Shown here in pieces: positions 48,353-59,288 of a DNA stretch of 64,000 nucleotides; within the stretch, counting starts at the first letter, position 1; every line of letters begins with the position of its first letter. The DNA is taken from contig QCXZ01000137.1 of the NCBI GenBank assembly GCA_025024175.1, positions 26,589,327 through 26,653,326 of the forward strand. The letters are read 5' to 3'. The notes under the pieces were generated by a model that did no database searches, was not told the DNA's origin, and saw only the letters and a program-made list of their open reading frames with translations. The DNA comes from Rhyzopertha dominica. Lineage: Eukaryota > Arthropoda > Insecta > Coleoptera > Bostrichidae. The position numbers and the translations under genes are program-made.

Positions 48353-48492
48353 AAATGATTATTTAATTAAGCATATAAGGGTTGCTGCACAAAACTTTTT
48401 AATAGCAGCACAATTCAGCACAAAACTAGCACAATTCATCCCTATATTGTAATTGTAAAAATTTGATCGGGCGGGGCCAACTTGACACACCC
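48298..48492 (-). repeat. Right terminal inverted repeat (tip module)
   Basis: Exact inverted copy of 31954-32148, ending GACACACCC. The minus-strand open frame 48359-48541 that crosses it is fortuitous. Confidence 0.9.
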
Positions 48493-48501
48493 AAGAAGAC
48501 A
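48493..48501. repeat. Target-site duplication, right copy (AAGAAGACA)
   Basis: Identical to 31945-31953 and directly adjacent to the terminal CCC of the foldback element. Confidence 0.9.
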
Positions 48502-49896
48502 GAAGAGTAATTTGGTCTACCATTAGCATTCCAAAATTCAAAACCCACTACACTATCAATTTTCAAGATAACAAGAAATTGATTTAAAGAGTATGCTTAA
48601 CATTCTGGTAAACTAAAGTACATATTAAGAAATTCAGGAAAAGAAGTAGACGATAACATTTTTGTTTGATCGTGAAGACGAATATTACGATCCTTTTGAA
48701 TACCTTTCTAAAATAAAAAGGCCCGAACAGACTTTCTCCTTCCATTAAAAGTTATATAAATTTCGCAAGTTTTATGAATGCTCCAAGAATTTTGCGAATT
48801 TTGAAAAGTTTGTTCTACTAAAGGCAAATTAGGCTCGGTAATTACTTCTCAGAGTCTTAATCTTTGTTTTCTAGATCTTAGAATCTAACTTTTATTTTTT
48901 TAAGAATATTCGTTTGTTGTATTTATTGCAACAGATAATTTTTTTACTTGTAATATGTAGTGCATTATTCTTTAGTAAACTTCTGAAATAACTGCTGAAC
49001 TAATTGCGACCTACTTAACTTCGGACCCTTATATGCAGAAACCCATTAGTATTTGTTTGAATACTGCTTCGAGTAATTAATAAGAATTTGTACTAGGATT
49101 TTCAAGTACTGTTACTAGTTGGTACTTGAATTATACATTTGCCTCTGCAAGGTACTCGTTCCTTCAAGTACTTTAGACAGTTAAGTTTGACTTGTTCTAA
49201 TACTGCTGTCACGTTTCTGAGAAAGTACAGCATTTTTTCTTTAGTTGTATCTATAATTTTGGTTGTCAAAATTTGCAGTTAATCGGATAATAAAATAACC
49301 CCTGCCATTCTAGCTTGTGTTCTTCTAAATACACTGGTTAAAAAATCATGGGTAAATTGGCTGATATTTGGTTCAGGTAAGCAATAGTCTATCTTTTCCT
49401 TAAAAATTAAAATGTGAAATAGGTCCGTACGCTGTTTCAATAAAATGGGTACGANAGGTCTCAAAACCCTGTATGTTATACTATAGGATGGTTCTTAATT
49501 TTTGGGGTTTCTAAATTTTAACGCCTTTTTTTAATTTTTTTGCAACCATCGGATAAACAGGAAATAACAATGTCATATGTCATACTTCTAAGCGCACGAA
49601 CATAATTTTTACTTATTTAAGATTCTGATAACATTGTCAAGAATCAAAAGCGACTCCATTTATTAACATTTGTTAATTTCTTAAAATATTCTAGAAACTG
49701 CTGTTGGCTAAGCGTAGAAAAATCCATTCGAACTTTGCCGCAAAAAAGAGTATCGTATAGCACTCACATGTTGTAGGTAATTTCATTAATTGTATTTCGT
49801 GAAAATATCCACCTATTGCTATCCTAGTTATGTTGTACAACTTAGGCCTCGACTTAGGCTATAATAGAGATATTGAGGTGAACCATGTCATCTAGG
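48502..49896. other. Flank of the foldback element, unassigned
   Basis: No supportable gene. At 49090-49200 there are several CAAGTACTT/ACTTGAA motifs like those at 31685-31800 on the other side of the foldback element, so the insertion may have landed inside an older element. A 61-codon minus-strand open frame at 49279-49464 has no recognisable domain. Confidence 0.4.
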
Positions 49897-49941
49897 GGTG
49901 GCTTTATGAACTACGGCGTAGGTTGATACAGTCTGTAGGTA
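49897..49941 (+). repeat. Short dispersed repeat, copy B
   Basis: Matches 16586-16630 in the same orientation (GTGGCTTT, GGCGTAGGTTGATAC, GTCTGTAGGTA). It may belong to the same retroelement as the hammerhead ribozyme downstream, but no link is proven. Confidence 0.5.
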
Positions 49942-50198
49942 CAGGTCATTTTTCAAAAATCTGTTTGCCTTATTTGTCAGTGGCTTTAAAAAACGAAAAA
50001 AGGATCCAGTAAAATTCAAACTTAACTACCTTATCTACCACGTATTTAAGATACACGTGCCCACGTCAAAGATACAGCCACCCAGGGCTATGTTGTTTTT
50101 GTATTGTGAATCATTCTTAATCACATCAATAAATATTTGCCCTCATATTTTCCTATTCATCAGTTCATCCGTCGCGGTTAAAGACAACGGCTTGCTTT
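49942..50198. other. Sequence upstream of the hammerhead ribozyme
   Basis: No gene recognised. It may be part of the retroelement that carries the ribozyme. It is less AT-rich close to the ribozyme. Confidence 0.35.
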
Positions 50199-50274
50199 GG
50201 TCAATTTGCTCTCTACCCCTGTCTGATGAGCCCCAACGGGGCGAAACTAGTCGTAGGGTGAGAGTGAATTGACC
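50199..50274 (+). ncRNA. Hammerhead ribozyme (type I topology)
   Basis: All parts of a self-cleaving hammerhead are visible. The core CTGATGA is at 50223-50229, stem II is GCCCC-AAC-GGGGC at 50230-50242, and GAAA follows at 50243-50246. Stem III is minimal (AC-TA-GT, 50246-50251), giving the cleavage triplet GTC with cleavage after C50252. Stem I is formed by 50199-50222 and 50253-50274: next to the core are two G-U pairs, one U-A pair and three C-G pairs, then two single-base bulges around one A-U pair, then about 15 pairs including two wobbles, closing GGTCAATT with AATTGACC. Core, cleavage site and stem I meet with no leftover bases. Very short stem III hammerheads are known from Penelope-like elements, where they often act as dimers. 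No Penelope reverse transcriptase was found beside it. Role inferred: processing of a retroelement transcript. Confidence 0.88.
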
Positions 50275-51540
50275 AGGGCAGATTATTTATTGAAGAAATA
50301 TAACATTATTAGGGTTAAATATCATTCAAAACAGTTAAATGCTGTTATTTCAGTTTAACCAAAAGTGAGTTATGATAGTCTTCGTTGCATAGGTTGAAAT
50401 GTAAGATCTTATAAAGTAGTCATACATAATAAACATATGTATACATGTATGCTATGCAAAAACGTAGAACCGTCGGTTTTACGGGAGTATCGACTTTTTT
50501 TGCATTCGCTGACATAGGGGACTGACAGTACCTACCGTTTAGAAGTCAGTGACAAATTAAATAGTTTGAGTTTTAAAGTATCGTGATCGAGATAGTAACT
50601 CCATTAAACTACATATATTGTGCTTCTCGCGTTGAAAATGCGACAGATAAAAAATCTGGCGAGTACAACTTAATGTAGAGAAGGGCCTTTATGTTGAAAA
50701 TCATAATTTCATACCGAATAATGGGGTGATTTTCATCAGATGCAAAATGCCGACGTTAAATCTAGTAAACCAAAATGCCCATCGGCGGTCAAACTTTCTC
50801 CCCAGAAGTGTGATCCCATTATTACATCCCGTACTAAGCAAGGGCATTACTGTATTAGTCTGATTTGCTTCCGTTGATTTGTATAATGCTGTAATCGATG
50901 TTATATATGTTTACTTTGTTATAAAGTAAAATACAAAAACCAGCTGGCTTATACGTTCCATAAAGATTACATTATTAAAGAAGACCTAGCTTACTTTAGC
51001 GAAAACACTGGTATCGAAGCCTATAACAAGGAGACGTTACCACTGTTGGCGATTTATTAGTTCTTTATTGACATGTATGATCCAGGTCCAGATATTATCA
51101 TTGTTGTACCTATAGTGCTTGTGTACAGTTCAGTTCAATTGTAATTTATTATGAAGGAGTTTGCTAAGAGTTATTTTACTGTGTTCATGTTGATTTTCCT
51201 GCTGAAATGTCGTTTTCGAATAAAGAAGTGGTAGATATACTTTTGGCCTTGGAGGAATGTGAACGTAATCCTTTATGGCTGTTAGTTTATATGCAGGAGG
51301 TGTGCCACACATGCAGCATCCTCGATAATCAAAGTTTCGGCGTTTGCTGAAAGGGTTTGAAACACTTGTAGTCTTCAAATCGCGCTTCAAATATCATGTG
51401 AACGTTCCAAATATTATCATTGCAGTCGAAGAAAATCAGTTTTGCGTGGGGTACTGTCCAAGAAAACCTATTATTAGCATTTTCGGTTTTGACTTGCAAT
51501 GGTCATCCGTAAAGACAAAAAGTTACGTCTCTTCACATAG
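50275..51540. other. Unassigned sequence downstream of the ribozyme
   Basis: An open frame at 51344-51547 (67 codons, plus) may be the degraded middle part of the mariner-type relic that follows. Nothing else could be assigned, and no Penelope reverse transcriptase or GIY-YIG endonuclease motif was seen. Confidence 0.4.
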
Positions 51541-51660
51541 AAGGTGAGCCGTTAAGGCTTTCTTGATTGACGGATTTCCGAACAGGTGGATCAGTCGTGA
51601 TGGACCTATAAAACTCTTCGGCTAGTTCGCTGGTCCTCACTAAACTAACCTTTTTTGTGA
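51541..51660 (+). pseudogene. Possible mariner-type transposase fragment
   Basis: The plus strand, with one shift, reads KAFLIDGFPNRWISRDGPIK. This resembles the FLDxxFPNRWIGRxGPIxWP segment that links the second and third catalytic motifs of mariner-type transposases. The expected SPDLTPLDFFLWG motif directly downstream is not recognisable, so the call rests on one motif and is tentative. Confidence 0.4.
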
Positions 51661-54417
51661 GGCATTATAAAAAAGGTGGACTACCTAATTTCGCTTCAAA
51701 ATATCAGAATTTGAGAGATAACACAAGGCCCATTCAATGAAGGAATTTCTGAAATATTGGACAGATTTGAAGGCAGATATTAGACAAGATGGCCATTTAA
51801 AACACTTACTTATGCCTAAAAATACAGAATTTCCTACCACAATGTCTTATTTCTAAATTTAAAAAATATATATCAGCGCAAAAGAAATTTCATCATGCAA
51901 AATATCAATACCGTTACATTTTAAAGAAATCGGGTTATCACTTATTAAAATTTCACAAATTAAAAGCTTTGTATCGAATACATTTATAGCGATAACTATA
52001 CTACACAGCGTGGCGCCTTGGTATTGGGACGGGGTTAAAATTAAATGAAAAATACAAAAATCCAATAAAAAAGAGCGACATTATAAAGCAATATTTCGAT
52101 GTAACTTGAAGTCAGCCACGGTTTAAAATCATTCAGTACGGAATTGTTAGAAACCACTTGTGCGGTTTTTTATTGTTAGGTTTTCAACTACTAAAATCAT
52201 CATTTAGTTTAGCGGAAGTGAGGTTTGCTATTAACTTCATCCATTGAGTAATGATGTTTGCTAATATGTTTTTGCTATTAATATAATTGTGTTGAATTTG
52301 TGACAACCAATAAGGAAGTTCTTTTGTTACCCAGAAACCCTGCGTAATTGTTTCTCGAGATCCTTTAGGCGTTCCTAAACCAAATGGTCATTATCCGCCG
52401 TTATGTTCCTAATCGTTTTCACACTATGCTTCACAAGGTGTAAATTGTCTCGGAACCGACAGCCATTTGCCTTCGTCAGATACAGTGTGTTCATGATGTT
52501 CTTTTGCCGATATAAACATGTGAACTTATAAAAATAATATGTATTAGCATGATTAAAATTTATCCTGTGTATAGATATTCGTTTTTTTTTGTAATAGTTA
52601 CTTCGGTTCAGTTCTGTACATTTTACTGTTGGTGCATTGCACCAAAAGCTAGAAAAGTAACAAATATCTATATAAACTCCTAATTATTTCAGTTCTAAGT
52701 TTAGGTTGTGGTCTTCTTATAACGTTATATGGTAAAATACAAAATCTTTCTGGAAAACTAAAAACTAAATAGCACATGAAGTTATCCAGTGCTANTAACA
52801 TATTAGGGTTGCGCCGTTCCATTTGAACTCGGAAGAATAATCATGTTATTATTTTGATTCAAAAATGAAGATTTGTGAAAAATGTATTATTTTTTTAATA
52901 TATTTAACCCCTACTTCTGAAGAAAACTTGAAGAAATTAATGTTTGTGTCACTTGCATTTTTTCATAAAATGTTTATTTTAGTTTTGCGTGTTGCTTGCG
53001 TTATCACATGCGTCGGCTGAGGAACGGGAACTTCTGTAATCATAAGTTTTTGAAATTACGCAATTTTTTTGTCGTCAAACCAATTAAAATTATTATCCAA
53101 TTTTTTTCTAATTTATCATACGTATGCATCAAAACTACGGGAAAACCATTCCGATTTGTTTTCTGTTTCGTTTCACACAGTATTAAATTCGGATTTTTAA
53201 TGTCACATTAGAATGCCTAATTTAGATCATAACCGCGTTCGTGGAATGTGCAGGTGTATATTAGTCCAGACTTTGAATTAATAAATGTCGTTTGTGAGCT
53301 ATCACAGTTTTATTAGTACACATGGAATCTTAAATGTTTGTCCAATTTCCTAACGATTTTATTACCTTTTTATCGTTTTTTATGTATTTCGTTTCTTTTG
53401 ATAGTGTTCCGAGATGCTGCGCCGTAGCTTATAAAAATCTGTTTGAAACAGACTGCCTACAATATTTAATTGCTTAGATATATCCGGCTGAATGCATTAC
53501 CGTAATATACTGAAACAGCTCCCTAATCGTAAAACAGCGCTGTTCGCTTCTATATCATGTATGTACCTATCTGTGGAATTTAGAAATGACCAATAGCAAG
53601 AAAAAAAGTGGTCAACCAACATTAAACAATAAACCGAAGATATTGTAAACAACAGGAAAAGGGCGAAAGTAATAAACAATTATTTACAATAGATGCTTCT
53701 TAATTAATGTTAATCAAGAATGCATCTTCTATTTGTTTTTTTACAAACCTAGAGACGTAGTGATTACATTTTCGCATTCGGAGTAGTCGGCAATAATTCT
53801 TGAAGTGACTCCTATTTGTTTACAATAATTGTGAATCTAGTAGAAAATTGCATTGCAGCACCATAAAACCGCAATCAATTCCAACTTGTGGTGGTTTTAA
53901 TTTCGAGATACCGCCTTCGTTGTATTGCTAAAGATGAGATTAACCAGTGGCGGCTCGTCGGTTGATTTTTTTCAGTCAAGATTTCAAACTAAAAAAATTA
54001 AAACTATATATTGTGCCGTATTTACTTGTATATTGCTTAGGTACCATTTTTGTTTTTAGCAGATTTACGCCTAACTATTAGTAAAGGTACTGAGATAAGT
54101 AGAACTAAGTATAAAGAGCTTTGAGTGAAAATCATATCCATTTAAAAATTTGTGATATACTTTTTATGAGGATATTGTTTATGGTTGCTCCTTATTATAA
54201 AAGACAGTAATATATTTTATTCCAGATTAAATTTAATATTATTATAAGCTGTTTTAATAACTTACTTGGCTAAATACAATTTTGATGCTGTCCAAATTTT
54301 TATTACATTTCGAATGTTTTAGTGTTTTATACATATTTGTGTGGGGCAAGAAAGGTATAATTTAACTTAATAGTTATTTAATTTCCTAAAATTCTTATAG
54401 TCGTAGGAATTGTATTC
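51661..54417. other. AT-rich intergenic sequence
   Basis: No supportable gene. A lone CAGTGGCGGCTCGTCGG at 53945 looks like a hAT-type left end, but no matching right end was found. Confidence 0.45.
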
Positions 54418-54536
54418 ATCTTGGGTTACCTATGTAGGCCATTATTACGTGATGGAAAATTTTTACTCGCCCTGTCCTGGAGTAGAACCCGAGGTCCGGA
54501 GGTCAGGGAGTAATATTGGCTGACATAACCCAAGAT
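54418..54536. repeat. Small inverted-repeat element, 119 bp
   Basis: The ends are inverted: ATCTTGGGTTACCTATGTAG at the left against the complement ATCTTGGGTTATGTCAGCC at the right, followed by matching CCATTATTAC and CCAATATTAC. The centre is GC-rich and, on the minus strand, includes CGGGTTCTACTCC, a B-box-like motif. It could be a MITE or a folded tRNA-related fragment. No target duplication was identified. Confidence 0.45.
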
Positions 54537-57500
54537 TAATACTATTCATATATGTAGTTCAACTTTTGCTTTTAGATAAATTTTGAGAGTCGGTGTAATT
54601 TTCGTCAGTGCACACAAAATTCTTATTTGCTAAGAACATATTTTGTTGCAGTTGTGTTTGTCAGCACAATGACAGTAAATTAACCAAAAAATAAATATCC
54701 AACTACATTTGAACACACTGCATCACGTAGTCTAATAAACTAATTTTAAGGGGCTGCTGAACACATTAAAATGAAACTAAAAACTAAAAAAAATGTATTT
54801 ATAACCTTCACCAGAGTGATCATGAAAAGTTTTGTAAATAGTCAACTATTATTCCTAGGTAGGAATGCTTATTCCTATATCATAGTTACAGTAGTTGCAC
54901 TAGTACTTTAGTTGTCCCATAAAAATTGAAGTGTGGTTTTAGAAAACTGTACTCGCTTATTCAATAAATGTTTTCAAATGCCATAAAAATGTACCTATGT
55001 TTTTCAAACTTTTCTAAATATCATGGTTAAACTTTTTAGATAACTTATGAGATAAACAAGTAGGTACATGCTAAGAAATTTTAACTTCATGGCTAAAAAT
55101 TATCAACAATTTATCATTAATATGATAAAAATACATCTTGGTAAATAATTAATTATCATATCGTAATTGTAGTGTGCTGTAAACAAATTTATTTAGATTC
55201 TTTGGTTTTTGTGCGTCAAACAAAATCCCTATTCAACAATGGTAAAAACCGCTGAAGAATTTTGATTAAAGCTAGATTTTACGTTCTCTGAAATCAAAAT
55301 TTGGATTTGCTTAGCTTTATTTATTTTTTTTTTGTATAGAGACACCTTTGTGTTGTTAATAACACTTGGAAAAAAATGCTTTTTCCTTTTTAATTAAATT
55401 ATATAATATTAAAATCTTAGGTGATTACCTTACTTTAACGACTGTTATAAAATATAAATAGAATTAATACTTGCCAATTTAGGACCCTGTATTTCACGAA
55501 TAGAATTGTATTATTTTAACTTGATTCACATTCCTTTAAAATTATGCTTATAAGTACGAGTATATATAATTGATTAATAATTATTATATCTACCTCAATA
55601 TTGCTTGTTTCAACATTATTTTGATAGAAATAGTTTTTAGAGCCAAGGTCGTCAATGTAACTTCTCGAGTCTTTCTAGCTCTGTCAAAAGTTTATCATTA
55701 TTATTGTGTTTAATTTCACCAATACTCTGCGATCAGAACGGTTTCAGAATCCGGTTTGTTTTTGTTCGGCGAAGAAACTAGATACAATTACGGTATTTCT
55801 GTGTTTAAATGAGCAATGACTGTTTTGCCCACGAAAATAGTAACAACTCATGTATGGCTTAAAAGCAAATAAGCGGAGCAATGATAAATAGCTGTTAGTG
55901 TTTCGCATTGTACGTTTGGTTATTCCGTCATTGCTGAAAGGTACTCCCGTGTTAAAATTAACGCTCGTTCTGCTCCTGCGCTCTTGCCGTTACATTCCTA
56001 CGTTAAAGATTGCTCGAACACAACTTTAAATTTGTAGCAATAATTTACGGCTCGTCGCCCACATGCTCGAGAGCCTCATAAATTGTTTGTAAGGATTAAT
56101 AATGACTTCAAACGATTCATATGCACACATAAGATCTCTGATCTCCGCTTCTCGTAATGTCTTGGTATTAAAAAGGCGGTAGCGGTGATTTTTAAGTTTT
56201 CTTAGTCCACTTCGAATTTCTAGAATTCTTTTAGGTGAACATTTAAATAACAAATGAAGTAAAAAGTCAATGTTAAGTGGTAATTACGTTGGCTGAATGT
56301 TAGCATAATTCTGTAGGCATTGTGAAGTTGAGACGATATTTTCATACACTTTTTATAAAAGCAAAATTTTGAAGCTATTATTAGGAACATTAATATATCT
56401 ACCTGGTTGTTCTGCCTGACATCTATTTTTAATATCAAAGAGGTATAATCAATTCACAAATATAACTTCCTGTTCTACTTACGAAATTCTTGTAACAATA
56501 GTTTAACGATTCATTTAATCGCTAATCAACCACGAATGTCTACATCTCAGTTAATTTTTCTATACGGAATTTATTTTATAGTAAGTACCTACCCATGTGC
56601 TTCTTTATAGCGTACATTTATTGTAACGGAGGTTGTAGAGATTTTTAATTTAAGGGATTCTTGGACAGTGTTTGAAAGATGTTGGAAAAATGTAGTCGAT
56701 AAACTCAACACACTGTTATTAGTGAACTTACTACATACGTACAAAAAGGATAATTGTGTTCATATTATACCACCCACGCAATGAGAGGCTCGTTACGTAA
56801 ATGACCAGGGGCTACAGATTTACTTTTCGTAGGTAACCAATACCTAGAAACGAACATTCTGTTTTCATCGGTGTCTTGTGGAACTCACAATTACATTACG
56901 AGATCTCTGTTGTAGAAATTGTCTTTTTTTGATATGCATCTGTTTTATACTACATAAGACATCATTAATGCAGGTAACCATTATCCCTTGACAGGCTGAT
57001 CCCTGTACCTAATGTCGTTTGGCTATGAACCTCTCCAATCATACCGATCTCTATTTCTGAGTTCTTATGGATTGCCGATAGATAGCGCCCTATGATCAGA
57101 GGATGCTGTCTGTACAACATACGTAAGGTCTTTGCGTTATAAGGCAACGCAAAAGACAGAATGGTATTTTCCCTATGGCGTGAGCAAGGAATTGGGTAGT
57201 AAGTATTGCCGGATTTCAACTTCTACTATTTACACCTGGTCCTGAAAATTTTAAATGTTTCAACTTTTTCCGAGATTTTTATATTTGTTTTTAAGGTTAT
57301 TTTGAATTCATGTAACTCCAAATAGGATAGACACAGTATTTGGAAGTGTTGGAAGTGTTGTTTAAAGTGAAGATTGAAGCAAATTTTATAGTATAGTATA
57401 GGTAACTGCAGACAACCGTATGATATCTCATAAAACTGGATCGCTCCTGCTATATGTACCTACATCCTTTATTTGAATGTTAGAATATTAATACTTAGAT

Positions 57501-57629
57501 TACGCTATATCCTTATATTGTGAAAATTTTAATAGTATCTTAAAAGGAGATATTAGATCCACATTTGCGAGATTCACTTTCTTGCACAAGAAAAATTAAA
57601 AAATATTCAAACAATGTAATTGCCGCTTT
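54537..57629. other. AT-rich intergenic sequence, nothing recognised
   Basis: Open frames of 72-84 codons on the minus strand at 56026-56438 and 56965-57219 have no recognisable domain. No RNA gene, array or paired termini were seen. Confidence 0.45.
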
Positions 57630-57665
57630 ATAACGGGCGTTCATAAAAAACGGGACAAGCAAGCC
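57630..57665 (+). repeat. Direct repeat, copy 1 (possible mariner-type terminus)
   Basis: ATAACGGGCGTTCATAAAAA followed by ACGGGACAAGCAAGCC. A second copy in the same orientation lies at 59251-59288. The motif (GGSCGTTCAT plus an A run) resembles the ends of Tc1/mariner elements. Confidence 0.5.
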
Positions 57666-59250
57666 AGGTTTCCGCTTTCACATTTGACCTGTAGTCCGTT
57701 TGATGAATTTGTCGCTTATTATACTGGGTATAAAATTGCACGCAGTTACTGTTATCTGAGACTAATACAGACGTCATTTCTGCGAAAACCTTAACAAGTT
57801 GCGAAATACCCAGTGATTTTACATTTAAAAATTAAAATCACTGGAAATACCCTATTGATAACTACACATGCACACTTGTTTTTTAATGTAGATCTTCAAG
57901 TGCTAACATATACTATAACATCCCCATATCTTTGTTATTACCGTCCTTCAGGTCAAAGTAGTCTTAACTACCACTAATGAGGGCTAAGGGTTGCACTTGT
58001 GCTTTACATACCGTTACGCATGGTAACTGAAGCAACGTCATCAAATAGGTAAACAAGCACCCATTGTTATATAGATTGATTACCTGTTTAAATTTTATAG
58101 TAATACACTGTAAAGTGATCTAACGTTAACGTCATCAATATATGACAAGTTGATTTGGGTATTGATTTTGATAAAATTTGTAGAGCGATTTGCCGCACAT
58201 CTCCAGAAAACAGTTGTTGTAAAAGTCAGAAATGTCATACTAAAGAAAAGATGGTTTAGAATAGAGTATGTAAGAGATGCCAGTGAATGTTATTTAATAT
58301 TAATTGGCAGCGCAGGTGCTGGCTTTCTNTGACATGAAATGATTGTTAAGTACCTATTGACGGTCATTAACATATTTGCTTATAGGATTGCATTCAATTG
58401 CGTTTTAATTCATTCTATTGATCAGTTTATAAAACCAGTAAAATTTCAACAAAAGGTCTAACTTCACCACAAAGAGGTCTTGACTAGAAATGCGTGAAAG
58501 CGGTTATTATGGTGCCAGAAAGAACGAAATCAGTGGGCATATTACCATTATGTCGAGATGCGGACGATAACACGATAGTATCTTTTCGTGATCAACCTAG
58601 CGTTGAAAACGTAGAATTACCAGTTACAGTAATGCAAATAAGCAGGCGCTGTGTAAAGTTGGGAGCGGGCCCAAATAGCTCTGTGTGGTCATTTGTAGCA
58701 GGAAGTACAATACAACCGCGTAGAAAAGTTCCTCACGGGCGTTGATTACAGAACTGTTAGGTGTTATTGTAAGAACCTCGTTACTTTATTTTTGTTTATG
58801 TAAAATTAGCGTGAATCACGCTGGCTAGACGCCAGCTAAATGATTTTCTCTTCAAACCATTGAATTTCCTATATACATCTGTAAGTACATTTAAATATAT
58901 TCTGCATACTTATTTGAATATTTTTCTTATAGACGCCCAGTACGACTTATTTTACAATTTTGCTCGATGTTGCTTGTGACAAATAGAAAAAGAAGAATTA
59001 AAGTATTTGAATTGTTATTACAACTAATTCTTCTTTGTTAAAACCTGAAAAATTGGGTTCTTGTAGAATGGAGATAAAAGACAGATATACTTGCGACAGC
59101 TGCATATTATGAAGTTTTTGTGCAAGCAGACCTTGTGTAAACTATGAGAGCTATTATTTTTGTTGGATGTTACAATATTTGGGTATTAAACGATTATAAT
59201 ACCAATTAACCATTAACTTTTAAATTGAGAGGATTGAGGCAGATTGCATT
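57666..59250. other. Sequence between the two direct repeats
   Basis: Contains open frames at 58150-58332 (60 codons) and 58494-58745 (83 codons), both plus strand. The second is the less AT-rich one; it ends in a segment reading NSSVWSFVAGSTIQPRRK before a stop, and I do not recognise it. It could be a piece of a transposon protein or a host exon. No domain is evident. Confidence 0.3.
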
Positions 59251-59288
59251 ATAACGGCCGTTCATTAAAAAAATGGGTCAAGCAAGCC
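59251..59288 (+). repeat. Direct repeat, copy 2
   Basis: ATAACGGCCGTTCATTAAAA then AAATGGGTCAAGCAAGCC, matching 57630-57665 with few differences. Beyond this stretch the two copies diverge quickly. Confidence 0.5.

Larger units (their letters stand above)
31954..48492. mobile_element. Giant foldback transposon with tandem-repeat arms
   Basis: The element begins GGGTGTGTCAAG and ends with its exact complement, and it is flanked by a perfect 9-bp duplication. The outer 195 bp of both ends are identical in inverted orientation. Internal to these tips, each arm is an array of 153/154-bp units running inward, so the whole element is a huge imperfect inverted repeat around a central ~1.5-kb minus-strand gene remnant and ~0.5 kb of unique 3' sequence. 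Established parallel: Drosophila FB elements have long inverted repeats built of tandem subrepeats and 9-bp duplications, and their NOF part encodes a MULE-type protein. This element is much larger, with a longer unit and a protease-bearing protein. Its apparent 16.5 kb includes a ~2.9-kb false duplication beside the 100-N gap, so the true size is probably about 13.5 kb, plus whatever the gap or array collapse hides. It lacks a full transposase and is presumably mobilised in trans, if at all. Confidence 0.88.

Noticed and set aside
53945..53962. CAGTGGCGGCTCGTCGG, a hAT-type left terminus.
   Set aside because: No matching right terminus or 8-bp duplication could be found downstream, so no element can be delimited.
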